A DNA stretch of 62,003 bases, taken from Hyphomonadaceae bacterium (GTDB lineage Bacteria; Pseudomonadota; Alphaproteobacteria; Caulobacterales; Aquidulcibacteraceae). Location of the stretch: positions 1-62,003 of the forward strand of contig JAEUMT010000011.1 in the NCBI GenBank assembly GCA_016791365.1. Direction: 5' to 3'. The notes under the pieces were generated by a model, which ran no database searches, was not told where the DNA came from, and was given only the letters and a program-made list of their open reading frames with translations. The position numbers and the translations under genes were made by a program. This document shows, piece after piece, positions 19,654-28,061 of this stretch. Every line of letters starts with the position of its first letter. Position 1 is the first letter of the stretch.

Positions 19654-19881
19654 ATGAGCTTGCTGGATCGCATCACTATCGAGCCCGGAAAGATGGGCGG
19701 ACGGCCTTGTATTCGCCGGATGCGGATACGCGTGAGCGACATTCTGGACGTGCTCGCTGGCGGCGCGACACAAGAGCAGATCTTGGAGGACTACCCTTAC
19801 CTCGAAGCTGACGACATCCGTGCCAGCCTCGCCTACGCGGCGGCCCAACTTGGACATACGGTCGTACTTGCTGCTGAATGA
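19654..19881 (+). CDS. DUF433 putative antitoxin
   Basis: 75 residues from ATG 19654. The DUF433 pattern is clear: DRITIEPGKMGGRPCIRRMRI at the start, then VSDILDVLAGGAT, EQILEDYPYLEADDIRASLAYA. DUF433 proteins carry a winged-helix/UPF0150-like DNA-binding fold and often pair with a PIN-like toxin. The gene ends in an ATGA overlap with the downstream DUF5615 gene, which fits an antitoxin-toxin operon. That it acts as an antitoxin is inferred from family and pairing. Confidence 0.85.
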   Translation: MSLLDRITIEPGKMGGRPCIRRMRIRVSDILDVLAGGATQEQILEDYPYLEADDIRASLAYAAAQLGHTVVLAAE

Positions 19882-20204
19882 AGTTCATCGACGACCAGCA
19901 ATTGCCGCCGATCTTGGCGAAGTGGTTTGAGGGGCGAGGCCACAGCGCTGAGCACGTGTTCTTCGCTGGCCTTAGCGAAGTGGATGACCGGATTATCTGG
20001 GACCGTGCGCAAACAGAGGCGGCGATCATCGTCACCAAGGACACAGATTTTGCTGAGCGGCGTTTGAGAGAGGCCCGCGGACCGACAATCTTGTGGCTCC
20101 GTATCGGCAACACCACCAAGCAAGAATGGTTCGAGATCATGGCTCGCACTTGGCCCGTCGTGGAGCCTGCTTTGGCTCACGAGCCAATCGTCGAAGTGCG
20201 CTGA
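19878..20204 (+). CDS. DUF5615 PIN-like putative toxin
   Basis: 108 residues. DUF5615 proteins are short PIN-domain-like nucleases. Visible acidic pattern: Asp5-Asp6 in KFIDDQQLP, Asp in SEVDDRIIWDRAQ, and the late TKDTDFAERR motif. The gene overlaps the DUF433 gene by four bases, and its TGA overlaps the recO ATG. The pair is therefore inserted into, and co-transcribed with, the rnc-era-recO string. A ribonuclease-type toxin is inferred. Confidence 0.83.
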   Translation: MKFIDDQQLPPILAKWFEGRGHSAEHVFFAGLSEVDDRIIWDRAQTEAAIIVTKDTDFAERRLREARGPTILWLRIGNTTKQEWFEIMARTWPVVEPALAHEPIVEVR

Positions 20205-20932
20205 TGGAATGGGTTGATGACGCGATCGTCTTAGGCGCGCGTCCGTTCGGCGAAGGCAAGCTGGTCGCGGAGGTGTTTTCGCGTGAGCATGGTCGCTATG
20301 GCGGTGTTGTGCACGCTGGGCGGAAATCGCAGCCGATCCTGCAAGCTGGCAATCTGGTTCACGTTGGTTGGAAGGCGCGGCTCTCGGAGCAGCTCGGATT
20401 CTATTCGCCGCTCGAACTCGCTGAGCCGCACGCGACGCGCTTGTTGGATGATCCGATTGCGCTTGCGGGTTTGTCGTCCGCTGTGACGTTGATCCGCAGT
20501 GCCACGCCGGAGCGGCAGGCGTATCCGCAACTTTATGACGCGATGATCGTGCTGATCGAAGCGATGCCGCACACGGATGTTTGGCCCGCGCTCTACACGC
20601 GGTTCGAGTTGGGTTTGCTGTCGGCGATGGGCTACGGACTCGATCTGTCGCGCTGCGCGGTGACGGGTGAAACTGGGGGGCTGGCTTGGGTGAGCCCGCG
20701 CACTGGGCGGGCGGCGACGGCGGAGGCTGGCGCCCCGCACGCCGACGTTCTCCTCAGATTGCCGCCGTTCCTGGTTGATCCGGAAGCGGAACTAAAGTCA
20801 GGAGATGTGGCCGATGCGTTTGCGCTGGCCGGATATTTCCTGGAACGGCGCGTTTTTGACCAGCGCGGCGAAGGCATGCCCGAACAACGGCGCAGACTGA
20901 TTGAGCGTTTAGGATTTGCGGGACGTTTGTGA
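20204..20932 (+). CDS. recO: DNA repair protein RecO
   Basis: 242 residues. RecO works with RecF and RecR to load RecA at single-strand gaps. The N-terminal OB fold begins MEWVDDAIVLGARPFGEGKL and continues HGRYGGVVHAGRKS; the C-terminal helical domain includes ELGLLSAMGYGLDLSRCAVTG. The usual zinc-ribbon cysteines are mostly absent, which is common in alphaproteobacterial RecO. The ATG at 20204 overlaps the toxin stop; an upstream in-frame extension is rejected as non-family sequence. Confidence 0.92.
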   Translation: MEWVDDAIVLGARPFGEGKLVAEVFSREHGRYGGVVHAGRKSQPILQAGNLVHVGWKARLSEQLGFYSPLELAEPHATRLLDDPIALAGLSSAVTLIRSATPERQAYPQLYDAMIVLIEAMPHTDVWPALYTRFELGLLSAMGYGLDLSRCAVTGETGGLAWVSPRTGRAATAEAGAPHADVLLRLPPFLVDPEAELKSGDVADAFALAGYFLERRVFDQRGEGMPEQRRRLIERLGFAGRL

Positions 20933-21519
20933 GCGACGAACAAACCAGTTGCGCGAAGTGTGGCGCCGTCATCCTCGTGCTAACGGCGGGCGAGCGCGGC
21001 GGCCTTTGCGTTCCGTGTTCTCGCGGCGAGCGCGAACAGATCGAGGAAGGGAAGCGGCGCTACCAGGAGTGGAAAGCCTGCGTCGCGAGCCCGCCATATC
21101 TATTTTGGAGAGACCTCGTAAACAGGGCGCACGGGGATGGGCTCGGTCGCGTGTCACCAGAGGAACGTGACTACTTCGCTATTGGCGTGCTGCAGGGCGA
21201 AGTGTTCAACGGCGGCTTCTATCAATATTTCTCCAACAGTTCCGGGGATTTGTTTGATCTCACGGTCGCTGCGCTCGAACGCCGGGGGGCGAAGGATGCC
21301 CTCGCTGTCTTGATGGATGCGAAACGATTGCTCTTCGGAGCAGAGCCCGTCGGTGACTGGACGCGACGCAATGCTGCTCTGGATCGTCTCGAAGGCGACG
21401 CTGAAGTCCAAGCGGGGCTCCAGGCTTGCGATGCTCGGCTCGGTGCCATGGATCGCAATCTTAGCGAGATCATGGAGGAATTTGCTGTGGCGAACGGCTT
21501 TTATCCAAGGCCGGTCTGA
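20929..21519 (+). CDS. DUF4375 (DMP19-like) protein with N-terminal zinc ribbon
   Basis: 196 residues, GTG start overlapping the recO stop. The N-terminus has CAKC and, about 18 residues on, CVPC, a probable zinc ribbon (residues ~9-31). The body carries the DUF4375 signature EVFNGGFYQYFSNSSG near residue 90. This family includes the DNA-mimic protein DMP19, and many members have unknown roles. Whether this one mimics DNA cannot be read from the sequence. It sits between recO and parC. Confidence 0.8.
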   Translation: MSDEQTSCAKCGAVILVLTAGERGGLCVPCSRGEREQIEEGKRRYQEWKACVASPPYLFWRDLVNRAHGDGLGRVSPEERDYFAIGVLQGEVFNGGFYQYFSNSSGDLFDLTVAALERRGAKDALAVLMDAKRLLFGAEPVGDWTRRNAALDRLEGDAEVQAGLQACDARLGAMDRNLSEIMEEFAVANGFYPRPV

Positions 21520-21556
21520 CGCCGCGCATAGGGATTTGAGGCCGACTCTGTTTTAA

Positions 21557-21574
21557 GCGTACAGGAAAGTACGC
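21557..21574. promoter_or_regulatory. Short perfect dyad upstream of parC
   Basis: GCGTAC-AGGAAA-GTACGC, six-base perfect arms around a six-base loop, 25 bases before the parC start. It lacks a following T-run, so it is not an obvious terminator. It could be an operator or an RNA hairpin in the leader, or chance. Confidence 0.3.
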
Positions 21575-21598
21575 GGTCGTTTCGGAGTGGAGCCAAGA

Positions 21599-23842
21599 AT
21601 GGCTGACGACATTACTCGCTCGCCGGAAGAAGGCGGGCGCATTGTGGATGAGCCGATCGGCGAAGCGCTGGCCAAGCGCTATCTCGCCTACGCGCTTTCC
21701 ACGATCACGAGCCGTGCGCTGCCGGATGTGCGCGATGGTTTGAAGCCGGTGCACCGGCGTGTCCTCTACGCGATGAAGCGGCTCAACCTCACGGCGGATG
21801 CGGCGTTCCGTAAGAGCGCGAAAGTCGTCGGCGACGTGATGGGCGACTATCACCCGCATGGCGACCAATCGATCTACGACGCGCTCGTGCGCCTCGCGCA
21901 AGATTTCAACTCGCGTTACCCGCTCATCGACGGCCAAGGCAATTTCGGCAACATTGACGGCGATAGCCCGGCGGCGATGCGCTACACCGAAAGCCGCATG
22001 ACCAAGGCCGCCGAGGCCTTGCTTGAGGGCATCGACGAGGACTCTGTTGATTTCCGCGCGAGCTATGATGGTTCGAAGGAAGAGCCGGTTGTGTTGCCGG
22101 CGGCGTTCCCGAACCTGCTGGCGAATGGCTCGTCCGGCATCGCTGTCGGCATGGCGACGAGCATTCCGCCGCACAATCTGGCTGAGCTGATCGACGGCTG
22201 TTTGCTGCTGATCGAGAACTCGAAGGCGACAACGGCGGATTTGCTCAAAGTTATTCCTGGTCCCGACTTCCCGACCGGCGGCATCGTCGTTGAATCGCCG
22301 GAGACGATTCACGAGGCGTACGAGACGGGCCGCGGCGGTTTCCGCGTGCGGGCGCGCTGGCACACCGAAGATCTCGGCCGCGGCATGTGGCGCATCGTCG
22401 TCACCGAGATTCCGCATCTGGTGCAGAAGTCGAAGCTGGTCGAGGCGCTGGCGGCGGTCATCGAGAACAAGAAGGCGCCGTTGTTGGGCGACGTGCGGGA
22501 TGAAAGCGCCGAGGATTTGCGTCTCGTGCTTGAGCCGAAGTCGCGGACGGTTGAGGCCGAGATTTTGATGGAGAGCTTGTTCAAGCTCACCGCCCTTGAG
22601 AGCCGCATTTCGCTCAACATGAACGTGCTGGACGCGCAGGGCGCGCCGCGCGTGATGAGCCTGAAGGACGTGCTGCGTGCGTTCCTCGATCACCGCCGTG
22701 ATGTGCTGCAGCGGCGGACGGCGTTCCGGCTTGAGAAGATCGCCGCGCGTTTGGATGTCCTGGCCGGCCTGCTGATCGTCTTTCTCAATCTGGATGAAGT
22801 GATCCGCATCATCCGCAACGAGGACGATCCGAAGGCCAAGCTCATTCAGCGCTTCAAGCTGAACGAGACTCAAGCCGAGGCCATCCTCAACACGCGCCTG
22901 CGCCAATTGCGCAAGCTCGAGGAAATGGAAATCCGTCGCGAGGATGCGGCGCTGCGCGAAGAGCAGGCGGAACTGCAAGGGCTGCTTGAAGATACGCGTA
23001 AGCAATGGCGCAAGGTTGCGGGCGAGTTGAAGGAAACGCGCAAGCTCTTTGGGCCAGGCACGCCGTTCGGTAAGCGCCGCACGGAGTTGGGCGAGGCGGC
23101 GGCTGTAGCGGCGGATGTAGATATCGAAGCGTTCGTGGCGCGTGAGCCGGTGACGGTGGTGCTGTCTGAGAAGGGCTGGATCCGCGCGCTCAGAGGCCAC
23201 GTCGCTGACATGAGCGAGATCAAATATAAGGACGGCGACGGGCCCGAGCACATCATTCAATGTCAGACGACGGATAAGTTGCTGTTGTTCGCATCGGATG
23301 GCCGTGCGTTCACGCTTGATGCGCACAAGCTCCCGGGCGGGCGCGGACACGGCGAGCCGGTGCGGTTGAGCGTCGATATGGCCGACATCGATCAGGCGGT
23401 TGCGCTCTTCGTCTATGAAGAGGGCTCGAAGCGTCTGGTCGCGAGCCAAGAGGGCTACGGCTTTGTCGTGCCGGAGAGCGAGATGCTGGCGACGAAGCGG
23501 TCAGGCAAGCAGGTGCTCAACGGGCGCGCGATGCAGGCGGCGAAGGTTATCGGCGATCAGGTGGCGGTGATCGGGGAGCGAAAGAAGCTCTTGATCTTCC
23601 CGCTCGCCGAGATGCCGGAGATGAATCGCGGCAAGGGCGTGAAGCTGCAGTCCTATCACGATCGCGGGCTGGCGGACGTAAAGGTGTTCGACAAGGCCGA
23701 GGGGCTCACCTGGGAGGACGGCGCGGGCCGTGTGCGTCAGGTGGCGGAGTGGAAGGACTTCCGCGGCAAGCGCGGCGGCGCCGGCAAGATTGCGCCGAAG
23801 GGCTTCTCGCGCTCAGGCCGTTTCAGCGACGTGATTGGATAG
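21599..23842 (+). CDS. parC: DNA topoisomerase IV subunit A
   Basis: 747 residues. ParC with ParE decatenates chromosomes. The N-terminal segment [23 protein letters not shown] and the catalytic tyrosine region with AMRYTES (Tyr in RYTESRM) are typical of GyrA/ParC. The C-terminal beta-pinwheel is short, without a clear GyrA box, supporting ParC over GyrA. ATG 21599 has GGAG seven bases upstream; GTG 21587 is an alternative. Confidence 0.94.
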   Translation: MADDITRSPEEGGRIVDEPIGEALAKRYLAYALSTITSRALPDVRDGLKPVHRRVLYAMKRLNLTADAAFRKSAKVVGDVMGDYHPHGDQSIYDALVRLAQDFNSRYPLIDGQGNFGNIDGDSPAAMRYTESRMTKAAEALLEGIDEDSVDFRASYDGSKEEPVVLPAAFPNLLANGSSGIAVGMATSIPPHNLAELIDGCLLLIENSKATTADLLKVIPGPDFPTGGIVVESPETIHEAYETGRGGFRVRARWHTEDLGRGMWRIVVTEIPHLVQKSKLVEALAAVIENKKAPLLGDVRDESAEDLRLVLEPKSRTVEAEILMESLFKLTALESRISLNMNVLDAQGAPRVMSLKDVLRAFLDHRRDVLQRRTAFRLEKIAARLDVLAGLLIVFLNLDEVIRIIRNEDDPKAKLIQRFKLNETQAEAILNTRLRQLRKLEEMEIRREDAALREEQAELQGLLEDTRKQWRKVAGELKETRKLFGPGTPFGKRRTELGEAAAVAADVDIEAFVAREPVTVVLSEKGWIRALRGHVADMSEIKYKDGDGPEHIIQCQTTDKLLLFASDGRAFTLDAHKLPGGRGHGEPVRLSVDMADIDQAVALFVYEEGSKRLVASQEGYGFVVPESEMLATKRSGKQVLNGRAMQAAKVIGDQVAVIGERKKLLIFPLAEMPEMNRGKGVKLQSYHDRGLADVKVFDKAEGLTWEDGAGRVRQVAEWKDFRGKRGGAGKIAPKGFSRSGRFSDVIG

Positions 23843-23895
23843 CGTTACCCACAAGCATCCGCTACATAGAGGCGTTCGTCCGGGAAAGGGTCTCC

Positions 23896-24471
23896 ATGAC
23901 TTTGATTATTGTCCTGATCGTCATCGTCGTTTTGGCGGTGCTGCTGATCGGCATCTACAACCGCCTCGTCGCACTTCGTCAGAACGCCAACCAGGCGTTC
24001 GCCGACATCGACGTGCAGCTGAAGCAACGTCACGACCTCATTCCGAACCTGGTCGAGACCGTGAAGGGCTATGCGGCGCATGAAAAAGGCACGCTCGAAG
24101 CGGTGATCCAGGCGCGCAACGCGGCGGTGAGCGCCGAGCGCACCGGCGATCCCAAGGCAATGGGCCAAGCCGAAGGCGTGCTGGGCGCGGCGCTCGGGCG
24201 GCTTATCGCTTTGTCGGAAGCGTATCCGGACTTGAAGGCCAACGTGAACTTCCAGCAGCTTCAAGCCGAGCTCTCGGATATCGAGAACAAGCTCGCGGCA
24301 GCGCGCCGCTTCTTCAACAACGCCATCGGCGAATACAACACGGCGCGGGAGCAATTCCCGGCGGTGCTGTTCGCCGGCATGTTTGGCTTTGGCCCGCGTG
24401 AATTCTTCGATGTCGGCGAAGACAGCCGCGCCTCGATGGATGCCGCGCCTCCGCAGGTCAAGTTTAACTAG
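23896..24471 (+). CDS. lemA: LemA family protein
   Basis: 191 residues. One N-terminal transmembrane helix (residues ~2-22, IIVLIVIVVLAVLLIGIYN) precedes a long four-helix cytoplasmic or periplasmic domain. Family features: YNRLVALRQNANQAFADIDVQLKQRHDLIPNLVETVKGYA and, late, RRFFNNAIGEYNT. LemA genes are commonly next to HtpX-like M48 proteases, as here. Function is not well defined; a role in envelope stress is suspected. A hairpin-rich repeat separates it from the protease. Confidence 0.94.
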   Translation: MTLIIVLIVIVVLAVLLIGIYNRLVALRQNANQAFADIDVQLKQRHDLIPNLVETVKGYAAHEKGTLEAVIQARNAAVSAERTGDPKAMGQAEGVLGAALGRLIALSEAYPDLKANVNFQQLQAELSDIENKLAAARRFFNNAIGEYNTAREQFPAVLFAGMFGFGPREFFDVGEDSRASMDAAPPQVKFN

Positions 24472-24477
24472 ATGTTT

Positions 24478-24608
24478 CACCTCCCCCGCGCGCGGGGGAG
24501 GTGGCGAGCGAAGCGAGCCGGAGGGGGACAGTCCGGCAGATGCGCGCGCCACCGCCCCCTCAGTCATCACGCTCCGCGTGCTGACAGCTCCCCCGTGAAC
24601 GGGGGAGC
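24478..24608. repeat. REP-like hairpin element between lemA and the M48 protease
   Basis: Two strong hairpins flank a variable centre. The first is a perfect 26-base palindrome at 24478-24503 (CACCTCCCCC arm). The second, at 24587-24608, is GCTCCCCCG-TGAA-CGGGGGAGC. The middle contains GCGAGCGAAGCGAGC, typical of dispersed alphaproteobacterial elements of this type. The 3' arm of the second hairpin contains GGGGGAG, which is also the likely ribosome binding site of the protease gene. Confidence 0.75.
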
Positions 24609-24612
24609 ATGA

Positions 24613-25668
24613 ATGGGCGGCGCCTACGGACTCCAGACACATATCTGGAACAACAGCTGGAAGACCGTGCTGCTGATGGCCGGTTTTCCGGTTTTGTTGT
24701 TGCTGCTGACGTATGCGCTTTTCCTGCTCTTCGCGGGGTTGACCGGCACGTATTACGGCAACGACCCGATGACGGGCTATTTCATCTGGGCGGGTGATGC
24801 GCTGGCCGAGGCGTGGCCGTTCGCGATCGCGGGCTCAATTTTGTGGTTCGGCATCGCTTACGCGTTCTACCAGAACATTATCGATGCGGCGACGGGCGCT
24901 CACAAAGTGGAGCGCATAGCCGAGCCCAAGCTCTACAACTTGCTTGAGAACCTCTGCATCTCGCGCGGCATCACCATGCCGGCGCTGCGGATCATGGAGA
25001 CGGACGCGCTGAACGCATTCGCGACCGGACTTCATAAGGGCAATTATTCCATCACTGTGACGCGTGGGCTGATGAACGCGCTGAACGATGAGGAATTGGA
25101 GGCGGTGTTGGCGCATGAGCTGACGCACATTCGTAATTCGGACGTGCGGCTCCTCATCATTGCGGTGATCTTTGTCGGCATCTTCTCGTTTGTGGGGGAG
25201 ATGACGTTCCGCAGCTTGCGCTTTGGCGGCATGGGCGGGGGTTCGTCGCGGCGTTCGGGCAGCAGCCGCGATGGCGGCGGCGGGGCGGCGATCGCGATCA
25301 TTGTCGCGCTGGTGATTATCGGCATCGCCTATGCGCTGGCGATTGTGATCCGGTTCGCGCTGTCGCGGCGGCGCGAATATCTGGCCGATGCGGGCGCGGT
25401 TGAGCTGACGAAGAATCCGGATGCGATGATCACCGCGTTGCAGAAGATTTCGGGCAATTCGGTTGTTGCGAGCGCGCCGTCCGAGGTGCGCGAGATGTTC
25501 ATTGAAAATCCGCACTCCGACTTTGCCTCGATCTTCGCGACGCATCCGCCGATTGAAAAGCGCATTGAAGCGCTGGCGAAGTTCGCCGGGGGGCGCGTGC
25601 CGGCGCCGCAAGCGCCGCCGGCGGCCGCAGCCGCGCCATCGTTTGGCAAGCGCGGGCCTTGGGGGTGA
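24613..25668 (+). CDS. M48 family zinc metalloprotease (HtpX-like)
   Basis: 351 residues. The zinc site is HELTH in VLAHELTHIRNSDVRL, with the third ligand region REYLADAGAVELT. Transmembrane helices lie at about residues 18-40, 62-80, 178-198 and 225-248. A glycine/serine-rich loop (~200-222) lies between the third and fourth. HtpX-like proteases degrade misfolded membrane proteins. It is longer than E. coli HtpX and carries an N-terminal extension and a C-terminal alanine-rich tail. Start ATG 24613 lies five bases after GGGGGAG. Confidence 0.92.
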   Translation: MGGAYGLQTHIWNNSWKTVLLMAGFPVLLLLLTYALFLLFAGLTGTYYGNDPMTGYFIWAGDALAEAWPFAIAGSILWFGIAYAFYQNIIDAATGAHKVERIAEPKLYNLLENLCISRGITMPALRIMETDALNAFATGLHKGNYSITVTRGLMNALNDEELEAVLAHELTHIRNSDVRLLIIAVIFVGIFSFVGEMTFRSLRFGGMGGGSSRRSGSSRDGGGGAAIAIIVALVIIGIAYALAIVIRFALSRRREYLADAGAVELTKNPDAMITALQKISGNSVVASAPSEVREMFIENPHSDFASIFATHPPIEKRIEALAKFAGGRVPAPQAPPAAAAAPSFGKRGPWG

Positions 25669-26084
25669 AGCCCTTACTGCGCAGGTTTGTGGTTACGCTC
25701 GGCGTCGTTGCTTCGGTCGGTGTGATTGCATTGGCCTGGTTCGCAATGATCGCTGAGCCTTGTGAGTACACGCCGCTCTACGACAGGCCGTCGCCGACCG
25801 ATCGCTATGTCGCGGAACTCTATCAGGCCGATTGCGGCATGATGAGCCACTCGTTGATGCTGTTCGTGCGCGATCGTTCGGCGCTGTCTTTCTCACTTGG
25901 CGCACGCCCTCCAGGCGCCGTGGTCGCTGTCGATCAGGATCTGGGTCCGTTTGATGATGTCATCTGGGAAGGCGAGACGCGCCTGGTGATCGAATACAGC
26001 AGCAACCTTCACGCGCCAGAGCTGACGCGCCGCGAGTGGGGCGGCGTGCGCATCGAGGCGCGTCACGTTGAGCCGACCCGGTAA
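25665..26084 (+). CDS. Small secreted or membrane-anchored protein, unknown
   Basis: 139 residues from GTG 25665, which overlaps the protease TGA (GTGA); TTG 25659 is an alternative. One N-terminal hydrophobic helix (residues ~10-30) acts as signal or anchor. The rest is a small beta-rich domain with segments VAELYQADCGMMSHSLML and DDVIWEGETRLVIEYS. Two cysteines in the mature part (EPCEY and ADCGM) may pair. I do not recognise the family. Overlap with the protease gene suggests co-expression. Confidence 0.7.
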   Translation: MKPLLRRFVVTLGVVASVGVIALAWFAMIAEPCEYTPLYDRPSPTDRYVAELYQADCGMMSHSLMLFVRDRSALSFSLGARPPGAVVAVDQDLGPFDDVIWEGETRLVIEYSSNLHAPELTRREWGGVRIEARHVEPTR

Positions 26085-26141
26085 AAAATTGGGCGCGACC
26101 TTGGAAAGCCGCGCCCTAGGCTATGGAGCTTGTGATGGAGC

Positions 26142-27266
26142 TTAGCCTTGGCTGCTCCAGTAGGTAACGAAGTCGCGGATGACGACGTAGCCTTGTTCGA
26201 TGAAGGCGCGGGCTTCTTCCGAATAGGTCCAGGCGAAGGCGCCGACGATGATGACGATCGCCAGTGTGGCGAGGCCGTCGGTGGCGCCGCCAGTGCGGCG
26301 CCCGCTCAAGGTTGCGTATGAGGTGCGTTGCAGCGCGCTGAAGGGCGAGGAGATCGCGGCGTAGGCGATCGCGATGACGACGAGGACCAGCCAGGTGGGC
26401 ACATCTGCGGGCGGCGTCCAGCCCAGCACCGAGCCGTTGCTCAGGATCGAGAAGAACGCGATCAGGAAGGCGATCAACAAAGCCGCGGTGATGATCGAGA
26501 AGACGAAGGCGAAGAGCCCCGCGAACATGCGCTCGACGTAGCCGACAGGGTGAGCGGGCGCCGCCGCGGCTTGAGCTGCGCCCGCGGCCCATCCGGCGTC
26601 CCAATTGCGCTCTGAGCGGCGCCATGATCGGCGCCAGCGTCGTTCTTCGTTGCGCCATTGGGCGCTGCTGGTTTCGGCAAAGCGGCCGGCTTCGCGGCGG
26701 GCGCGGTCGATGACTTCCTGTGCGTTGAACGGTGCGCCATGCGCGGCGGCGAGTTCTTCGCTGGTTGAGGCGACAGGCACAGCGAAGATCATCACCAGAT
26801 AGACAAGGCAGGTGAAGCCGCCAGTGAAGAGGCCGCTGACGATCCAGAAGACGCGCACCCAAGCGACGTCGATGCCGGCATAGGCGGCCATGCCGGCGCT
26901 GACGCCGGTCCAGGCGCCGTTGTCGTAGATGCGATAAAGACGGCGTGCGGGGCGCCATGGTTCATGTTGAGGCGCGGCGCCGCCTTGCGCTTGTTCGGCG
27001 CCGGCTTGAGCTTCGCCTTCGACGGGACCCATCTCTTCGAGGATGCGCGTCATCTCGGACGCAGAAACAACCGATTTGCCGGGCGACAGATGCGCCGAGC
27101 ATTTGTCGGCGATGGCTTGCTCAAGATCGCGGACGATCTCAGCTTTGTCGGGGTTGGCGCCCAGCGCGGCCTCGGCGCGCGTCATGTAGGAGCGCAGCGC
27201 GTCGTAAGCTGGTTCTTCCAGCTGGTACGAGTTGCCGTTCAGATTGATCGTGACGACGCGTTCCAT
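26142..27266 (-). CDS. PspC domain membrane protein
   Basis: 374 residues. The N-terminal ~85 residues (TINLNGNSYQLEEPAYDAL...) are a cytoplasmic helical domain often fused to PspC. A PspC domain follows at ~105-165 (RRLYRIYDNGAWTGVSAGMAAY, then a long hydrophobic segment). Three more hydrophobic helices lie at ~245-270, ~290-310 and ~335-352. PspC proteins sense or respond to membrane stress. It is six bases downstream of padR, so the pair is probably one operon controlled by PadR. Confidence 0.85.
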   Translation of the reverse strand: MERVVTINLNGNSYQLEEPAYDALRSYMTRAEAALGANPDKAEIVRDLEQAIADKCSAHLSPGKSVVSASEMTRILEEMGPVEGEAQAGAEQAQGGAAPQHEPWRPARRLYRIYDNGAWTGVSAGMAAYAGIDVAWVRVFWIVSGLFTGGFTCLVYLVMIFAVPVASTSEELAAAHGAPFNAQEVIDRARREAGRFAETSSAQWRNEERRWRRSWRRSERNWDAGWAAGAAQAAAAPAHPVGYVERMFAGLFAFVFSIITAALLIAFLIAFFSILSNGSVLGWTPPADVPTWLVLVVIAIAYAAISSPFSALQRTSYATLSGRRTGGATDGLATLAIVIIVGAFAWTYSEEARAFIEQGYVVIRDFVTYWSSQG

Positions 27267-27272
27267 GAGCTT

Positions 27273-27602
27273 CTATCGCCCCAGGCTTTCGACTGTGGAG
27301 GTGAGATGACGCCAATAGGCGCCGAGTTCGCCGAGCCGGCCGGAGCCCTTGTCGGTGAGCTGGTAGTATTTTCGTGGCGGACCCTGGCCGCTCTCGACCC
27401 ATTGGTAGTCGACGAACTCTTCGCGCCGGAGCTTGGAGAGGAGCGGGTAAAGGGTGCCTTCCTGGGTGGCGAACGGGGTGGGGGCGAGCGCTTCCAGAAT
27501 GTCGCCCACGTAGGCGCTGGTCCGGCCCGACACGAACGTCAGGATCGCGAACTCCAGAAGGCCTTTGCGTAGGCCGGCAAATTGCTCGTCAGCGACTGGC
27601 AT
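27273..27602 (-). CDS. PadR family transcriptional regulator
   Basis: 109 residues from ATG 27602. PadR winged-helix features: LRKGLLEFAILTFV, YVGDILEAL, TQEGTLYPLLSKLRREEFVDYQW and KYYQLTDKGSGRL. PadR proteins are usually repressors released by a small ligand or stress. The gene sits directly ahead of the PspC gene and has its own promoter candidate just upstream; autoregulation is likely by family habit but not shown. Confidence 0.92.
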   Translation of the reverse strand: MPVADEQFAGLRKGLLEFAILTFVSGRTSAYVGDILEALAPTPFATQEGTLYPLLSKLRREEFVDYQWVESGQGPPRKYYQLTDKGSGRLGELGAYWRHLTSTVESLGR

Positions 27603-27621
27603 AAAGCTACCTTGTGATAAA

Positions 27622-27650
27622 AAGGTATAGGTGCATGCCAAGGTTGTCAA
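27622..27650 (-). promoter_or_regulatory. Promoter candidate for padR-pspC
   Basis: Read on the minus strand, TTGACA (27650-27645) is followed by TATACCTT, giving a -10 of TATACC with 15-base spacing or TACCTT with 17-base spacing. A perfect -35 hexamer this close to the padR start is the strongest sigma-70-like signal in the region. The A/T-rich run ATAAAAAGGTATAG over the -10 could be the PadR operator. Confidence 0.5.
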
Positions 27651-27674
27651 GGGTGGAAAGGGTGGTTTGGGAGG

Positions 27675-28061
27675 TCAGGCCGGGAGGGCGCTGACCATGA
27701 CGTAGTAGCCGTCTGGATCGCGCAGGGCGAATTCGAATGTGCCGGTGGCGGGATTGAGGTGCGGCTCTTCCTCGATCCGGCTGGCCAGGGTTCGCGCGCG
27801 GGCCAGTGTCTCGTTGAAATCATCAACGCGAAAGAAGAGCAGCAGGCCGTTGCCGGGTGTCGCATGGTCGGGACTGGCGAGCGTGGGATGATCGTGTTCG
27901 CCCCATGAATGGAGGCACAGCAACACCTCGCCGTCGTCGTCGGCGATCTGCCCGAAATAGTCGTGATGAGGCGCCGTTAGAGGCTGACCGAAGAGCGTTT
28001 GGCGCCATGCACAACTTCGCGCCACGTCCGCGACGCCGAGAATGGTCCACGTGCGCTTTAT
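27675..28061 (-). CDS. VOC/glyoxalase-fold protein with ATA at the expected start
   Basis: Reading from an ATA codon at 28061 gives 128 residues, beginning (M)KRTWTILGVADVARSCAWRQ, the expected N-terminus of this VOC subfamily. The later segments DDDGEVLLCLHSWGEHDHP, NGLLLFFRVDDFNETLAR and RDPDGYYVMV fit. The first canonical start, GTG at 28025, would delete the first beta strand. The ATA overlaps the upstream stop as ATAA, exactly where ATGA would couple the genes. Either ATA is used, or the gene is weakly expressed, decaying or affected by a base error. Confidence 0.75.
   Translation of the reverse strand: MKRTWTILGVADVARSCAWRQTLFGQPLTAPHHDYFGQIADDDGEVLLCLHSWGEHDHPTLASPDHATPGNGLLLFFRVDDFNETLARARTLASRIEEEPHLNPATGTFEFALRDPDGYYVMVSALPA

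Noticed and set aside
21470-23449. 659-codon open frame antisense to parC
   Set aside because: Arg/His/Leu-rich shadow of parC codon bias with no recognisable domain.
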